Position numbers and translations under genes: made by a program. A DNA stretch of 64,000 nt from Symbiodinium natans (taxonomy: Eukaryota > Sar > Dinophyceae > Suessiales > Symbiodiniaceae). Shown in pieces: positions 1 through 10,400 of the stretch. Under the pieces are notes generated by a model. It did not search any database and was not told the origin of the DNA. It was given only the letters and a program-made list of their open reading frames with translations. Positions within the stretch are counted from its first letter, which is position 1. Each line of letters opens with the position of its first letter. The DNA lies in assembly GCA_905221605.1 (NCBI GenBank), contig CAJNDS010000796.1, forward strand, positions 2,501 through 66,500, read 5' to 3'.

Positions 1-352
1 GGGGTCTTCAGTCCCTCGTTCAACCCGCTCTCCAAATGATGAATTTGCCTTGGTCCGGCCTAACACGTACTATCCCAAAGCCTACTCCCCTAGTACCCAC
101 AAACCAAATGCGTCCAACACGGTGAGCAAGCGCTGAGGCTCCGCGACACGCCGTTGTTTGCTTCACGAACAGCCCATCACTTCCCAAAGAGAGGCGCTCG
201 GCGCGGTCATCGCCGCCACAATCGTTCTTATAGGCCCCATAGGCCTAAGTCCTCGACAGATCTCTACAGCCGATGGCGGTGCCTTTCACAGGTCAAGTGA
301 CACCCCTGAGACTCCCTGTCCTTGGAATGCACTCCCACCTTAACCCAGAACC
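1..352. other. Unique left edge, no gene supported
   Basis: Mixed-composition sequence before the first telomere-like array. A 61-codon frame at 158-343 shows no motif. I see no splice-bounded island or repeat I can name here. Confidence 0.5.
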
Positions 353-486
353 CTAAACCCCTTAAGCCACTAAACCCGAACCCCAAACCCTAAACCCTAA
401 GAACCTCTTAAGCCACTAAACCCAAACCCTAAACCCTAAACCCTAAGAACCTCATAAGCCACTAAACCCAAACCCTAAACCCTGAA
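353..486 (-). repeat. CCCTAAA-type telomere-like array
   Basis: Degenerate CCCTAAACCC units with a higher-order period: a phrase of CTTAAGCCACTAAACCC followed by several CCCTAAA units occurs three times. It lies left of a GC-rich island (about 490-590), with TTTAGGG on the other side, the arrangement seen around the exons. The island is open in several frames on both strands, so no exon is assigned. Confidence 0.8.
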
Positions 487-596
487 CCCCCAAACCCCCG
501 GGCCCTGTCAGCCCTGCCGGCCTCCGGCCCCGCCCAGGCATTGCGGCCCGGGTGCGCCGGGTTGCCGGCGGACCCTGGTGCCCGGTTTAGGGTTGA

Positions 597-712
597 GGGG
601 GTAGGGTTTAGGGTTTAGGGTTTAGGGGTTTAGGGTTTAGGGTTTAGGGTTTAGGGTTGAGGGTTTAGGGTTTAGGGTTTCGGGCTTAGGGCTTAGGGCT
701 TAAGGGTTAGAG
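597..712 (+). repeat. TTTAGGG-type telomere-like array
   Basis: About a dozen TTTAGGG units grading into GCTTAGGG variants. It is the right-hand partner of the CCCTAAA array at 353-486 and encloses the GC-rich island near 490-590. Confidence 0.8.
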
Positions 713-867
713 GCTAAGCGAGGATTTAGGGTCTTGGAAGCAGATTTCGGATTTCGGGGGCTTCAGTGTTTTTTGGGTTGTAGGGTTGGGGCTTTGGGAA
801 TCAGGGAATTAAGGTTCTCTCCATTACTGTCCCATATCATGCATCACCACGACCCCTCTCCGAAGAA

Positions 868-988
868 TATGAAGCAGGGTTTATATTTCTGTTCTTGGTG
901 GATGGATGTAAGGTTCCTGTTTACTATTGGTGAGTGTATATACTGGGTGTCCTTTTGGGGATACAAGGAAGATAAACCCTACTTCATA
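868..988. mobile_element. MITE-like element, family 2, copy 1
   Basis: About 121 bp with terminal inverted repeats: TATGAAGCAGGGTTTATATT at the left and its near complement ending CCCTACTTCATA at the right. The interior holds GGTGAGTGTATATA and GGGTGTCCTTTTGGGG. A second copy at 22925-23048 has the same termini, but its interior is in the opposite orientation. No coding capacity. Size and structure fit a non-autonomous DNA transposon; target duplications are not clear. Confidence 0.7.
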
Positions 989-2058
989 TAATGATATTAC
1001 AAGTTTCAGATAGGTCAAGGCCATGTGCACTAGTGGCGCCGGCCAGGACCGTCTCGGCCCGAAGGACTGACGGTGGGAGCCAGGGCTAAGGGTAGTCTGG
1101 GCCCTTAACATGTTCCCTTGCCTTCTCTATGGAGTTCTGAACATGGCCCTTGGGATGTATAGGCTACATGAGGGGTACAGAAGGCCCATGCTAAGGGACC
1201 ATGCAAGTACCCTTAGACATTAGATCAACCCCAAATTCAAGACCCTACTATCACGTGGCCCGCATGGAAGATGCTGGGGTAACCAATATGATTCGGGACT
1301 CTTGCATCCTGAACCCTAAACCCTAAGCCCTGAGCCCTGAACCCTAGAAGTTGGGTTTAGAGTCTCAGAGTTCCAGGATTTAGGGTTTTAGGGTTTTAGG
1401 GCTTTAGGGTTTTAGGGTTAAGGGGTTTTAGGGTTAGGGGCTTAAGGGCTTAGAGTTTAGGATTTAGGGCGTGCATCACGGTACCAGCCCGAAAATGTGC
1501 AGCCACCTTTCTGCGAGTCAAGCGATGCAGCAGGTATCGCTGCCGCAGAACTAGGTTGCTCCAGGATTTGGGCTCCCTAAATCCTAAACCCTAAACCCTA
1601 AAGTCCTAAACCCTAAATCCTAAACCCTAAATCCTAAACCCTACTAAACACTAGTTTGGGGCTTTAGGATGGTGTAGGCAAAAAGGAAATCCTCAACCTA
1701 CGAACCCTGAGAGCCTTTTTTGTTTTTTTCTACAACACACGCCCCCTGCAAGATACACGCGCTTCATAAGACGATTCTTTGAATGATGCTCAACCACAAA
1801 AGATCTTACCAAACCCTTGACCCTCAAATCCTTAAACCCTTAAATCTTGAGCCCTTGAACCCGTAAACCCTTAAACCCTCGAACCCTTAGACCCTTACAC
1901 CCTTAACCCTTTCGACCCCTAAATAAACCCTAATTACACCCTAGTTACCTTAATTAAGTTAGACCCTAAAGAACCTCTAACGAACCCCGATTGAAACCCT
2001 ATTGAACCCTAAGTGACCCTACTTAAACACTAGCTAAGCCCTATGAAAAACCATAGTT

Positions 2059-2338
2059 AAGCCCCTAAACCCTAAACCCCAAACCCCAAACCCCAAACCC
2101 TAAACCCTAAACCCTAAACCCTAAACCTCTTTACGGGCCGGCTCTCACAGCTTGGAGTGCTCGGCAGCTGAGCTCTGCGGCGCTGGCGGCTTGAAATCTT
2201 CGGCCTGCAGCCGGGTTTTTATTCTACTCGCTACTGGGTTTAGGGTTTAGGGTTTAGGGTCTAGGGTTTAAGGTTTAAGGTTTAGGGTTTAGGGTTTAGG
2301 GTTTGGGGTTTAGGGTTTAGGGTTTAGGGTTTAGGGTT
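2059..2338. repeat. Inverted telomere-like arrays around a GC-rich island
   Basis: CCCTAAA units (2059-2126) face TTTAGGG units (2237-2338) across a 110-bp GC-rich island. On the minus strand the island has an acceptor-like ...GGCTGCAG and a donor-like GTAAAGAG or GTTTAGGG, with open frames between. It resembles the supported exons, but frame and protein identity are undecided. Confidence 0.55.
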
Positions 2339-2574
2339 TCGGGCTTTTACTTCCGGTCTTCTTAGTAGGGAATGAGGGAAGTAGGTACCTTAGGTGCCTC
2401 ATTCCCTCAGTCTCAAAAAGTTTAGGGTTTAGGGTTTAGGTCCCTACATTAGGGTTGATTTTGGGTTCCAGTAGGCGTTAAATAAAGTTAGGGTCTATAT
2501 AGGGTTTGAGGGTCTAAGGGTTTAAAGGTCTGCTAAGAACTAGTAAGTTCAGGGTTTCAGGTCCTAGGATTCAG

Positions 2575-2662
2575 GGCTTAGGGTTTAGGGTTTAGGGTTT
2601 GGGGTTTAGGGTTTAGGGTTTAGGGTTTAGGGTTTAGGGTTTAGGGTTTAGGGTTTAGGGTT
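2575..2662 (+). repeat. TTTAGGG telomere-like array
   Basis: About twelve units, nearly perfect TTTAGGG after an initial GCTTAGGG. The following 2,680-2,950 segment is degenerate C-strand repeat (CCCTAAA, CCCCAAA), with no island I can translate convincingly. Confidence 0.8.
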
Positions 2663-3374
2663 GCCGGTACCAACACCCTGAGCCCCCTGAACCCCCAAAA
2701 ACCCGAAGCCTTGAAATCCCGACCATTAGACTAAACCCTGAACCCTCAACCCTGAACTCTATCAACCCGAAACCCACCCCTAAACCCCTAAAAACCCCAA
2801 AAACCCAAAAACATCAAACCCTAAACCCGAAACCCCAAAACCCTAAAACCCTAAGCCCCTAAAACCCCCTAAAACCCTAAAACCCAAAAACCATAAAACC
2901 CTAAACCCTAAACCTCAAAACTCTAAACCCCAAACCCTGGAAACCCCCCCCATGCCACCCATTTGCTCAGGGAACTAGGGTTTCATTAGGCGCTAGATTA
3001 AGTAAAGTTAGGGTCTATATGGGGTCTAAGGGTTTAAGGGTCTACTAGGAATTAGGGTAAAGTTAGGGTCTATATAGGGTCTAAGGGTTTAATCTAAGGG
3101 TCTACTAGGAATTAGGGTAAAGTTCGCGGGTCTAAGGTGTTTAAGGGTTTAAGGGTCTACTAAGAACCAGTTTTGGCCTCGTGGGTCCCCTGCATGCGGG
3201 TTTAGGGCTGAGGGCTTTAAGGAATTAAGGTTTTATGGGTTTAGGGCTTTTTGGGCTTTAGGACTGAAGGTTCTTAGGGTCTTAGGGTTTAGGGTTTAAG
3301 CCCTAAACCGCAAGCCCCAGGCTTGGGATTCGGGTCTAGGGTTCAGGCGTTTAGGGTTTAGGGTTTATTTAGGG

Positions 3375-3505
3375 CCTAGGGGTTCAGGGGTTCAGGGGTT
3401 CAGGGGTTCAGGGGTTCAGGGGTTCAGGGGTTCAGGGGTTCAGGGGTTCAGGGGTTCAGGGGTTCAGGGGTTCAGGGGTTCAGGGGTTCAGGGGTTCAGG
3501 GGTTC
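3375..3505 (+). repeat. Homogeneous TTCAGGGG 8-mer array
   Basis: About fifteen head-to-tail copies of the 8-bp variant TTCAGGGG, followed directly by GCTTAGGG and then TTTAGGG blocks. Adjacent homogeneous blocks of different variants point to local amplification of a mutated telomere-like unit rather than random decay. Confidence 0.85.
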
Positions 3506-5040
3506 GGGCTTAGGGCTTAGGGCTTAGGGCTTAGGGCTTAGGGCTTAGGGTTTAGGGTTTAGGGTTTAGGGTTTAGGGTTCAGGGTTTGGGGTTTAGGGT
3601 TTAGGGTTTAGGGGGCTCCAGTCCTCCAGCAGCTTGAGGGAGAGCATGCCCTGCAGGCTGTCTTTGAAGGGTTTTTTTTGAGGGTTTTTTGGCTTAAATT
3701 GTCTTATTAAAGGCTGTTTAAGAATTTCCAAGGGTGTTTTTTGAGGATTTTTGCTTAAATTGTCTTAAAGGATTCTTAAGGGTGTCCAAGGGTTTGTTTG
3801 AGGTTTTTTGCTTAAATTGTCTTAAAGGAGTTTTAAGGGTTTCTAAGGGTTTTTTGAGGATTTTTGGCTTCAATTGTCTTAAAGGATTTTTAGAGGGTTT
3901 CTAAGATGCTTTCAAGTTTCTAAAGGCTTTGAAGGGTCTTTAAGAGTTTAAGGCTTAGGGTTTAGGGTTTCGGGGGAACGGAACTGGCGATTGAGGGCCC
4001 ACGGATAAGGGTTCAGGGTTTCAAGGGTTGGGGGTTTGGGATTTCGGGTTATGGCCCTGGGTTTGGGTTCTTCGCCGGGGTCTACTCCTTCAAACCTAAA
4101 CCCCTAAACCCTAAACCCCTAAATCAAACCCAAAACCTTAAAGCCGAAACCCTAAAACCCTAAACCCCTTAACCCCACACCCCTTAGCCTTTCAACCCCC
4201 TGAACCCACCAGGCCTACAAAAACCCTTAACCCGAAACCTCGGAGCTTGCTTTAGGGAATGAGGGCTTGAGTGCCCTTGGCCGGGGTGGGCTTACATAAT
4301 CCCAGCGCTCGAACGCACAGCAAAAGAAAGCAAAACCACGTCCCCGGGATTAGGGTCTAGGGGTTTGGGGTTTAGGTTTTGTAGCGCCGGGCCTGTGATC
4401 ATAGAAGTTCATGCCGAGCGAGGATACAAAGTCGCAGGGCCTTTTAACTCCAGGGTCTTGCTGGTCAAGGGCTCTCCGAAGCGAGGGTCTTGCTCAAGGG
4501 CTCTCCGAAGCGCTGCAGCTGCAACACGCAGCATCGAGGGTGCGAGCTGCAGCTTCCCACAGGATCCCATGATGGCAGGTAGCCAGAGGGAAGGCATCCT
4601 CATGCCGCCCGGCCATCGGTTTCGGGTCTAGGGTCTAGGGTTTAGGGTTTAAGGTTCATCTGCCAGAGCGGATGCAAAGTGAGCCTCGTGCCGTGGCAGT
4701 GGGACGCTCATTGGTACAGCGACCGAGGGTTCAGGGTGTAGGGCTTTAAGCTTGGGAAATCGCCATGACGTGGGAAAACAACCAAGTGAATGTACTGTAA
4801 CACTTTAGGGCTTTTAGAGTTTGGTCGCTTGGGGTGGCTTAGAGCCCCCAGTTGCCCTAGAGCCCCAAAAGCCAAACACCACTAATGAAGCCCAAAATTA
4901 GGGTTTAGGGTTTGGGGCTTAGGGTGTAGGGTTTAGGGGTTCAGGGCTCATAAGTCCTACCCCAAAACCCTAAACCCTAAACCCTAAACCCTAAACCCCA
5001 AACCCTAAACCCTAAACCCTAAACCCCTCCACTCCCCCAC

Positions 5041-5120
5041 TCTCCTCCGCGCCTGCAGCTGCTGCATGGCCTCCAAGAACTGCAGCGGCGTCTCGTTTCG
5101 CACGTGGATGGTTTGGATGC
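5041..5120 (-). CDS. HAD-like hydrolase gene, exon after motif IV
   Basis: 80-nt exon read on the minus strand: acceptor CCCTAG before 5120, donor GTGGGG below 5041. It encodes IQTIHVRNETPLQFLEAMQQ and a short basic tail. It begins with GC, completing the Gly codon left by the exon ending at 6737, so the join reads ...KPARDLG-IQTIHV.... That is the expected order in the epoxide-hydrolase-N/ACAD10 group of HAD proteins. CCCTAAA arrays lie left of it and TTTAGGG arrays right. The plus-strand reading hits a stop at the end of the island. The 3' limit is less certain than the 5' limit. Confidence 0.75.
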
Positions 5121-5285
5121 CTAGGGCATCTTGGGGGTTTCAAGGCTTTAGATGAGGGTTTAGGGTTTGGGTTTAGGGTTTAGGGATTAGGGTTTAGGGT
5201 TTAGGGTTTATGGGTCTTAGAGATTTAGGGTTTAGGAATTAGGGTGTAGGGTTTAGGGTTTAGGGTTTAGGGGGTTTTGCTGGAC

Positions 5286-5391
5286 CCCACAAACCCTAAA
5301 CCTCAATCCTCAACCCTAAACCCTAAACCCTAAACCCTAAACCCTAAACCCTAAACCCTAAACCCCAAACCCTAAACCCTAAACCCTAAAC
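5286..5391 (-). repeat. CCCTAAA telomere-like array
   Basis: About fifteen CCCTAAA units directly abutting the candidate cassette exon at 5392-5473. On the coding (minus) strand they form the first bases of the following intron, GTTTAGGGTTTAGGG. Confidence 0.85.
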
Positions 5392-5473
5392 CTGCTTGCG
5401 CACCTCTACGACTTAGGGATGGCGGGGAGCGGGTGCGGCGGTGATGGAAGGCTTCGGCATGGTCATGTAAGAC
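5392..5473 (-). CDS. Candidate in-phase cassette exon of the HAD gene
   Basis: 82-nt island on the minus strand with a strong acceptor (CCCTCTTTCAG) and donor GCAG|GTTTAGGG. One frame is open (VLHDHAEAFHH...). If the upstream exon uses the GT donor at 6722 instead of the GC donor at 6736, it gains 14 nt. That plus these 82 nt gives 96 nt, a multiple of three, and the exon ends one base into a codon, exactly what exon 5041-5120 needs. Inclusion would insert 32 residues after the conserved ARDLG, where the family has none. It may therefore be alternative, regulatory or spurious. Confidence 0.4.
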
Positions 5474-6531
5474 CTGAAAGAGGGTTTAGGGTTTAGGGTT
5501 TAGGGTTTAGGGTTGAGGGTTGAGGGTTTCGGGTTTAAGGGGTTTAGGGGGTTCAGGGATTTGAGTACGTTTACGGGTTGAGGGTATAGGGTTTAAGGGG
5601 TTTAGGGGGTTCAGGGATTTAGCTTAGGGTTAAGGATTGGGGTTTAGAAGCCGGCGGGGATCCCTGGCCAAGGAACAGGACTGATGCTGACTTAGCTGCG
5701 GAGGAGTCCACTGCTCCAAACTCTCCGGTGTGACAGATAGAGCTTTGGAAACCAGCAGGGCGCGTACTTGACCCAGTGCAGGGACCATCTTCCAACCGAC
5801 GAGTATCTGATGCTGGGCATCGTCTTTGGCCTCCGAACTGAGCACCCATTTCTGACGCTCGAAGTCCTGCTGGTCGGGCAGGAACTTGAAGCGGACCTGA
5901 ATGAAAGCCCCATTCATGCTGCCTGGAATCCAGACGGACTCCAGAAGCGGCTTCCTTGAATGATTTCAAAACATCTCACGAACAGCCGGCGGTCTTAGCA
6001 GCAGCCCAAACTGCGTAAACCCTGAACCCCAAGAGCCTCTTGGGAATACACCTCGGCTTCCGCCTCTTCTGCTACATGATGCCAGTCATTGGTATGATCA
6101 ACTGTTGCTTCACAGCCCGCTTTCGTCGTAAATCCCTCAAAGTGCTTGCCAATGATGCTTCAGATTCATCCAACTTGCCACAAAGTGCATGCCTTGCAAG
6201 TAGGCGGGCAATCCGGTTAAAACCCGCAACACCATTTCCAACCCCTAAACCCTAAACCCGAAACCCGAAACCCTAAACCCTAAACCCCTGAATTCGAAGC
6301 CCTTGAGCAAGCAAACGATAGTGGCACTGAATTGGGGTGGTACGTTAAGCCCAGAACCGCTCCACTTCGCCCCAAACCCTGCCCTCGTCCCTAAACCCTA
6401 CACCACTCTGTTGGGGCAGCTAGGCCATTCAGTTGTCTAGACCCTAAACCCTAAACCCTAAATCCTAAATCCTAAACCCTAAACCCCGTTTCATTACCTG
6501 TGAAGTCGCAACGAACGAGCAAGTGGCCACT

Positions 6532-6562
6532 GGCCACACCTGGCCACTGGCCAGGTGTGGCC
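6532..6562. repeat. Perfect 15-bp palindrome, 1-bp spacer
   Basis: GGCCACACCTGGCCA at 6532-6546 is followed after one C by its exact reverse complement at 6548-6562. A third partial copy (GTGGCCACTGG) precedes it. It sits inside an intron, between CCCTAAA arrays, away from the splice sites. Confidence 0.85.
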
Positions 6563-6622
6563 GTGAGAGGGTCTGGGGCTCCGGATTCTCCTTGAAGCCC
6601 CAAAAGACCCCAAGCCTAAACC

Positions 6623-6722
6623 CCCCCTAAACCCTAAACCCTAAACCCTAAACCCTAAACCCTAACCCTAAACCCTAAACCCTAAACCCTAAACCCTAAA
6701 CCCTAAACCCTAAACCCTAAAC
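6623..6722 (-). repeat. CCCTAAA array forming an intron 5' end
   Basis: About fourteen CCCTAAA units. On the minus strand they lie immediately downstream of exon 6737-6788: a GC donor at 6736, or GTTTAGGG at 6722, opens directly into (TTTAGGG)n. Confidence 0.85.
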
Positions 6723-6736
6723 CATAGCCGAGGGGC

Positions 6737-6788
6737 CCAGGTCTCTGGCAGGCTTCAAGTTCTTCCCGATGTCATCCAGGAAGATGGC
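6737..6788 (-). CDS. HAD-like hydrolase exon with motif IV (FLDDIGKN)
   Basis: 52-nt exon encoding AIFLDDIGKNLKPARDL plus the first base of Gly. FLDDIGxNLKxARDLG is the diagnostic motif IV of the HAD subgroup that includes the phosphatase half of soluble epoxide hydrolase and the N-terminus of ACAD10; the paired Asp residues bind Mg2+ in that family. Acceptor is CGCAAG|GCC; the donor is non-canonical G|GC at 6736. It joins in phase with the 17-nt exon upstream (GVNAEE-AIFLDDIG) and with 5041-5120 downstream. A longer form ending at the GT donor 6722 is possible. Confidence 0.88.
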
Positions 6789-6855
6789 CTTGCGACTAGG
6801 TTTACGGGTTTCGGGGTTTAGGGGCTTAGGGGTTCAGGCTTAAGGGTTTCGGGTT

Positions 6856-7046
6856 TAGGGTTTAGGGTTTAGGGGTCTGAGAGGTTTAGGGTTTAGGGTT
6901 TAGGGTTTAGGGTTTAGGGCTTAGGGCTTAGGGCTTAGGGCTTAGGGCTTAGGGCTTAGGGCTTAGGGCTTAGGGCTTAGGGCTTAGGGCTTAGGGCTTA
7001 GGGCTTAGGGTTTAGGGTTTAGGGTTTAGGGTTTAGGGTTTAGGGT
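6856..7046 (+). repeat. TTTAGGG and homogeneous CTTAGGG array
   Basis: TTTAGGG units, then roughly fifteen uninterrupted GCTTAGGG-type 7-mers (about 6916-7010), then TTTAGGG again. The central block is a locally amplified one-base variant. It belongs to the 3' half of the intron preceding exon 6737-6788 on the minus strand. Confidence 0.85.
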
Positions 7047-7288
7047 TTTGGCAGCTGAGGGCTGATGCCGTTTTTGTTTGAAGGTTTTGGGCTTCGGGTT
7101 TAAGGCTTGAAGAGGTTAAGGGTTTAGGATCTAGGGTGTTGCGGTTTTTGGGTTTAGGGTTTAGGGTTTAGGGTTTAGGGTTTAGGGTTTAGGGCTAGGG
7201 TTTAGGGCTAGGGTTTAGGGTTTTGGGTTTGGGAGTTTAGGAGCTAAAGGCTTGAAGGCTTGAGGTGGCCCCTCGTGCAGGTGCCGGC

Positions 7289-7305
7289 CTCCTCGGCGTT
7301 GACAC
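7289..7305 (-). CDS. 17-nt micro-exon of the HAD gene
   Basis: Minus-strand exon GT GTC AAC GCC GAG GAG between acceptor GGGCCAG and a GC donor (GAG|GCCGGC). The first two bases complete the Gly codon started at 7919, giving RVIG-VNAEE-AIFLDD, the usual spacing and wording before motif IV (lGv.aeEa.FLDDIG). Without it the reading frame between 7919-7963 and 6737-6788 fails. Such a small exon is easily missed by gene finders. Confidence 0.72.
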
Positions 7306-7918
7306 CTGGCCCAGGGCCGGAAACACGAGGGCTTCGGATTTAAGGATTTAGGGTTTAGGGTTTAGGGTTTAGGGTTTAGGGTTTAGGGTTTAGGGTTTGG
7401 GGTTTAGGGTTTAGGGTTTGGGGTTTGGGGTTTGGGGTTTAGGGTTTAGGGTTTAGGGTTGAGGGTTGAGGGTTAAAAACAACTTGGGCTCGGGACTGCA
7501 TTGGGTTGAGAAGGATTCGAGCTGTTGCTTCTTGAAAGCCTGCAACAAAACCCTGAATCGTAAGCCCTAAGCCCTAAACCCTAAACCAGCCCTAAGCCCT
7601 AAACCCTAAGCCCTAACCCCTAAACCCTCAAGCCCTAAACCCCCTAAACCCTCCAGCCCTAAAGCTATTCAACCCGCAACTGCCCCTCAACCCTAAACCC
7701 CGGCATGAACCCTAAACTCCTGAAAAGCCTGAACCTTCCTTAAACCCCAAAAAACCCGAAGACTCCGACAATCCTTAAACCGAACCCCACACCTAACACC
7801 CAACCGACAAACCCCCTAACCCCAAGCCCCCAAGCCCGTAAACCTCTTAAGACTCTCCAAGCTCCCAAGAACTCATGTCGACCAAACCCCCTTTTTGCTG
7901 CCCTCTGCTGCAAGGGGC

Positions 7919-7963
7919 CTATGACGCGCAGCGCGTGAATGTAAAACTCCCTGTCAGGCTTGC
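7919..7963 (-). CDS. HAD-like hydrolase exon with motif III (RKPD)
   Basis: 45-nt exon encoding (R)KPDREFYIHALRVI(G). RKPDxxFY is the motif III region of this HAD subgroup, with the conserved Lys. Acceptor is GTGCTAAG|GC; donor is ATAG|GCCCC, a GC donor. The first codon is split: C from exon 8807-8856 plus GC gives Arg. Phase agrees at both ends. Flanks are degenerate C-strand repeats on the left and G-strand (TTTCGGG) repeats on the right. Confidence 0.85.
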   Translation of the reverse strand, partial: ASLTGSFTFTRCAS

Positions 7964-8628
7964 CTTAGCACAGAGGGGCTTATCAGTTTAAGGTTTTAAG
8001 GGGGTTTCGGATTTCGGATTTCGGGTTTCGGGTTTCGGGTTTCGAGTTTCGGGTTTCGGGAGTTGCTGTAGAGGCTGTAAGGGCGTTAGAGCTTTAGGGC
8101 TTTCAGGTGTTTGGTTTGATACTTCGGATTCAGGGTTTTTTAAGCTTAAGGACAGAGGGTCTCAAATATAAGGACCAGGGCTTCGGTTAGTGGCTTGAGG
8201 GTTGAGGGTTTGGGGCTCAGGCCTATTGCAAGGCCTCGGGGGGGAACCACCCCCCCCCCCCCAACTACATGATCCTGAGATGGTTCCCGCGCTCTCAACA
8301 AAGGGGTTCTCTTCAAAAGAGGCCCCGAGAGAAGCGTACTGAAGAAGCAACGGGCGCAGACAAGAAACAAGCCCGCAACCCCGCAAAACCCCAAGCCTTC
8401 AGATACTTCCGGGAGACCTCCCTAAACCCTGAACCCTAAACCCGAAACCCTAAACCCAACTCCAAAGAACCCTGAAGTCGGAAGCCCCCCTTCTGAACCC
8501 CAACACCTTTCAGCCAACATGTCCAAGATACCAGGGAAGGTAGGTAGGGAGACCCACCATACCCGCCCATGGCTCCCCAAACCGCAGCCAATGCCTCCCT
8601 ACACCGCACCCAAAGGCACGTTTCTATC

Positions 8629-8782
8629 TGGGATGTTCCCCCTTACACTAACAATCCGTAATAGGGATTATCCTCAGGGGTACTAGAACCCCTATTAAGG
8701 ATCCACAGTCCTTAATAGGGATTATCATCAGGGGCACTAGAACCCCTCTTAAGGAGCTGTTAGCATAAGGGGGAACATCCCC
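8629..8782. mobile_element. MITE-like foldback element, family 1, copy 1
   Basis: 154 bp bounded by TGGGATGTTCCCCCTTA and TAAGGGGGAACATCCCC. Inside are two tandem copies of a hairpin unit (TCCTTAATAGGG ... AACCCCTATTAAGGA). It begins 25 nt into the intron after exon 8807-8856, so the intron has acquired it right beside a splice site. Related copies lie at 8905-8988 and 38312-38400. Confidence 0.75.
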
Positions 8783-8806
8783 CCGAAGTTTCCATCTTCA
8801 AGCTAC

Positions 8807-8856
8807 GCATGTTCGTCTTCGAGGACTCGATGAAATGGTCGAAGAGCGAGCGCAGC
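8807..8856 (-). CDS. HAD-like hydrolase exon (LFDHFIES)
   Basis: 50-nt exon encoding LRSLFDHFIESSKTNM plus one base. FDxxIES followed by RKPD is the standard order in this HAD subgroup, between the TNN motif and motif III. Acceptor is GTCGAAG|G; donor is ATGC|GTAGCT. Joining to 7919-7963 gives ...ESSKTNM-RKPDREFY. Two MITE-like elements flank this exon, one in each adjoining intron. What lies between it and exon 10401-10487 is not settled. Confidence 0.8.
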
Positions 8857-8904
8857 CTTCGACTTTCCCCATGCTTGGAGCAAGGGGCTTGGAGGGTTTA
8901 GGGT

Positions 8905-8988
8905 TGGGATGGTCCCCCTGATACTAAGAGTCCTTAATAGGGTCGTGTAATCCCTACTAAGGACTGTTGGTATAGGGGGGAACATTCC
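8905..8988. mobile_element. MITE-like foldback element, family 1, copy 2
   Basis: 84 bp with termini TGGGATGGTCCCCC and GGGGGGAACATTCC and an inner inverted pair (GTCCTTAATAGGG / CCCTACTAAGGAC). It is a single-hairpin version of the 8629-8782 element and lies about 50 bp upstream (minus strand) of exon 8807-8856. Confidence 0.7.
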
Positions 8989-9543
8989 GAGGCTTGGGGA
9001 TTCGGGCCTATCTCCTCCATTACCTAGGAGGTCTTGGCAGAAAATACTGAGATGTACACAACTCGTGCGATGCGATCGAAGAGCCACCCTCCCAGTTGCT
9101 TCTACAGCGAGACGACGCTTCTTGACAGACTACATCCTAAGCACCTCATCCCCAAGCACACTGAATCCTAAGGCCAGCCCCCAAACCCCCCGCCGCCCCA
9201 AAAAAACTAAAAGACGACCCCAAGCCCCTTATTCATAACCCGCCCCCCCCCCCCCCCCCCACAAAAAAAAATGATAAGAAATATCAAAAAAAGAAGTACA
9301 TAGAACCTGCTACAACCCAACAGCAATTCACCCTGTTTAACAACTGCAAGCAGAATGAGAGCAAGAAAAAGACTGGGAGAGCAGCAAGCGAAAGCATTTG
9401 CCCACCCTAAACCGCAAACCCTAAACCGCAAACCCTAAAAACCCAACTAGAAAAAATCTCAAAAACCTGAAGAAAAACATCATTCCTAAAAAACCTAAAA
9501 ACCTAAAACCTCCAAAAAATATGAGTAAAGAATCCTAAAAACC

Positions 9544-9594
9544 CTGTTGCCTGTCGAGTCCGCTGGCATCCTCCGGCGCCTCCATCGACCGTGG
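9544..9594 (-). CDS. Candidate small exon, HAD gene region
   Basis: 51-nt island between C-strand and G-strand repeats. Minus strand: acceptor TGAAAG, then PRSMEAPEDASGLDRQQ, then GGTTTTTAGG. It could encode the variable cap segment between the ALTNN exon and LFDHFIES, but phase with its neighbours is not proven and other frames are open. Confidence 0.3.
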
Positions 9595-10400
9595 CTTTCA
9601 GGGTTTGGGGGTTTAGGGTTTAGGGTTTAGGGTTTGGGGTTTAGGGTTTAGGGTTCTATGGTTCAGGCATGTGGGGTTTAGGTTTAGGATTCGGGTTTAG
9701 GGTTTCGGGTTTAGGGTTCAGGGTTTAGGGTTTAGGGTTTCGGGTTTCGGGTCTCGGGGTTTGGGGGGTTTAGGGTCTAGGGTTCTGTGGCTTAGGCATT
9801 TCGTGTGTTCTTTGTGGTTTAGGGTTTAGGGCTTGAGGGTTGCATGGTGTAGGGCTTCAGGGTTTTCAGGGCTTGGTGGCGTTTACGTCGGTTTAGGGCT
9901 TAGGGTTTAGGGGGGTTTAGGGGTTTAGGGGTTTGCGGTTTCGGGTTTTTAGGGGTTTAAGGTTCAGGGCTTCAGGGTTTTGAAGGCTTTGGGGGTTAAA
10001 GGTCCAAGTGCGCAGGGGAACATCCCACTGACATCCCCAACTTTCAAGCACCTTCACAGGAGCTTCTGAAGTACCATCTCGCGAGGGTCATCACACACAG
10101 GCACACACGCACACACATTTACTTACTTACGTACTTTCCTACTTGCTTACTTGCTTACTTGCTTACTTTCTTACTTTGAAAACAAATCAACAAATCCCAA
10201 AAAACAATTTAACAGACTTCAATTCAGCACTACTCCAAAGAAACATCCCAAAAACCACGAACAAAGAAAGCAAAAAAACTCAGAGAGCCAAAAACCTTGA
10301 ACACCCCGAACCTTTGACTTGAACAGTCCCTTCAACACAAACGCCAAGTGAAAAGTAAGAATACAAATTGCAAACACTACCCCCTACCCCCCCTCCCCCC

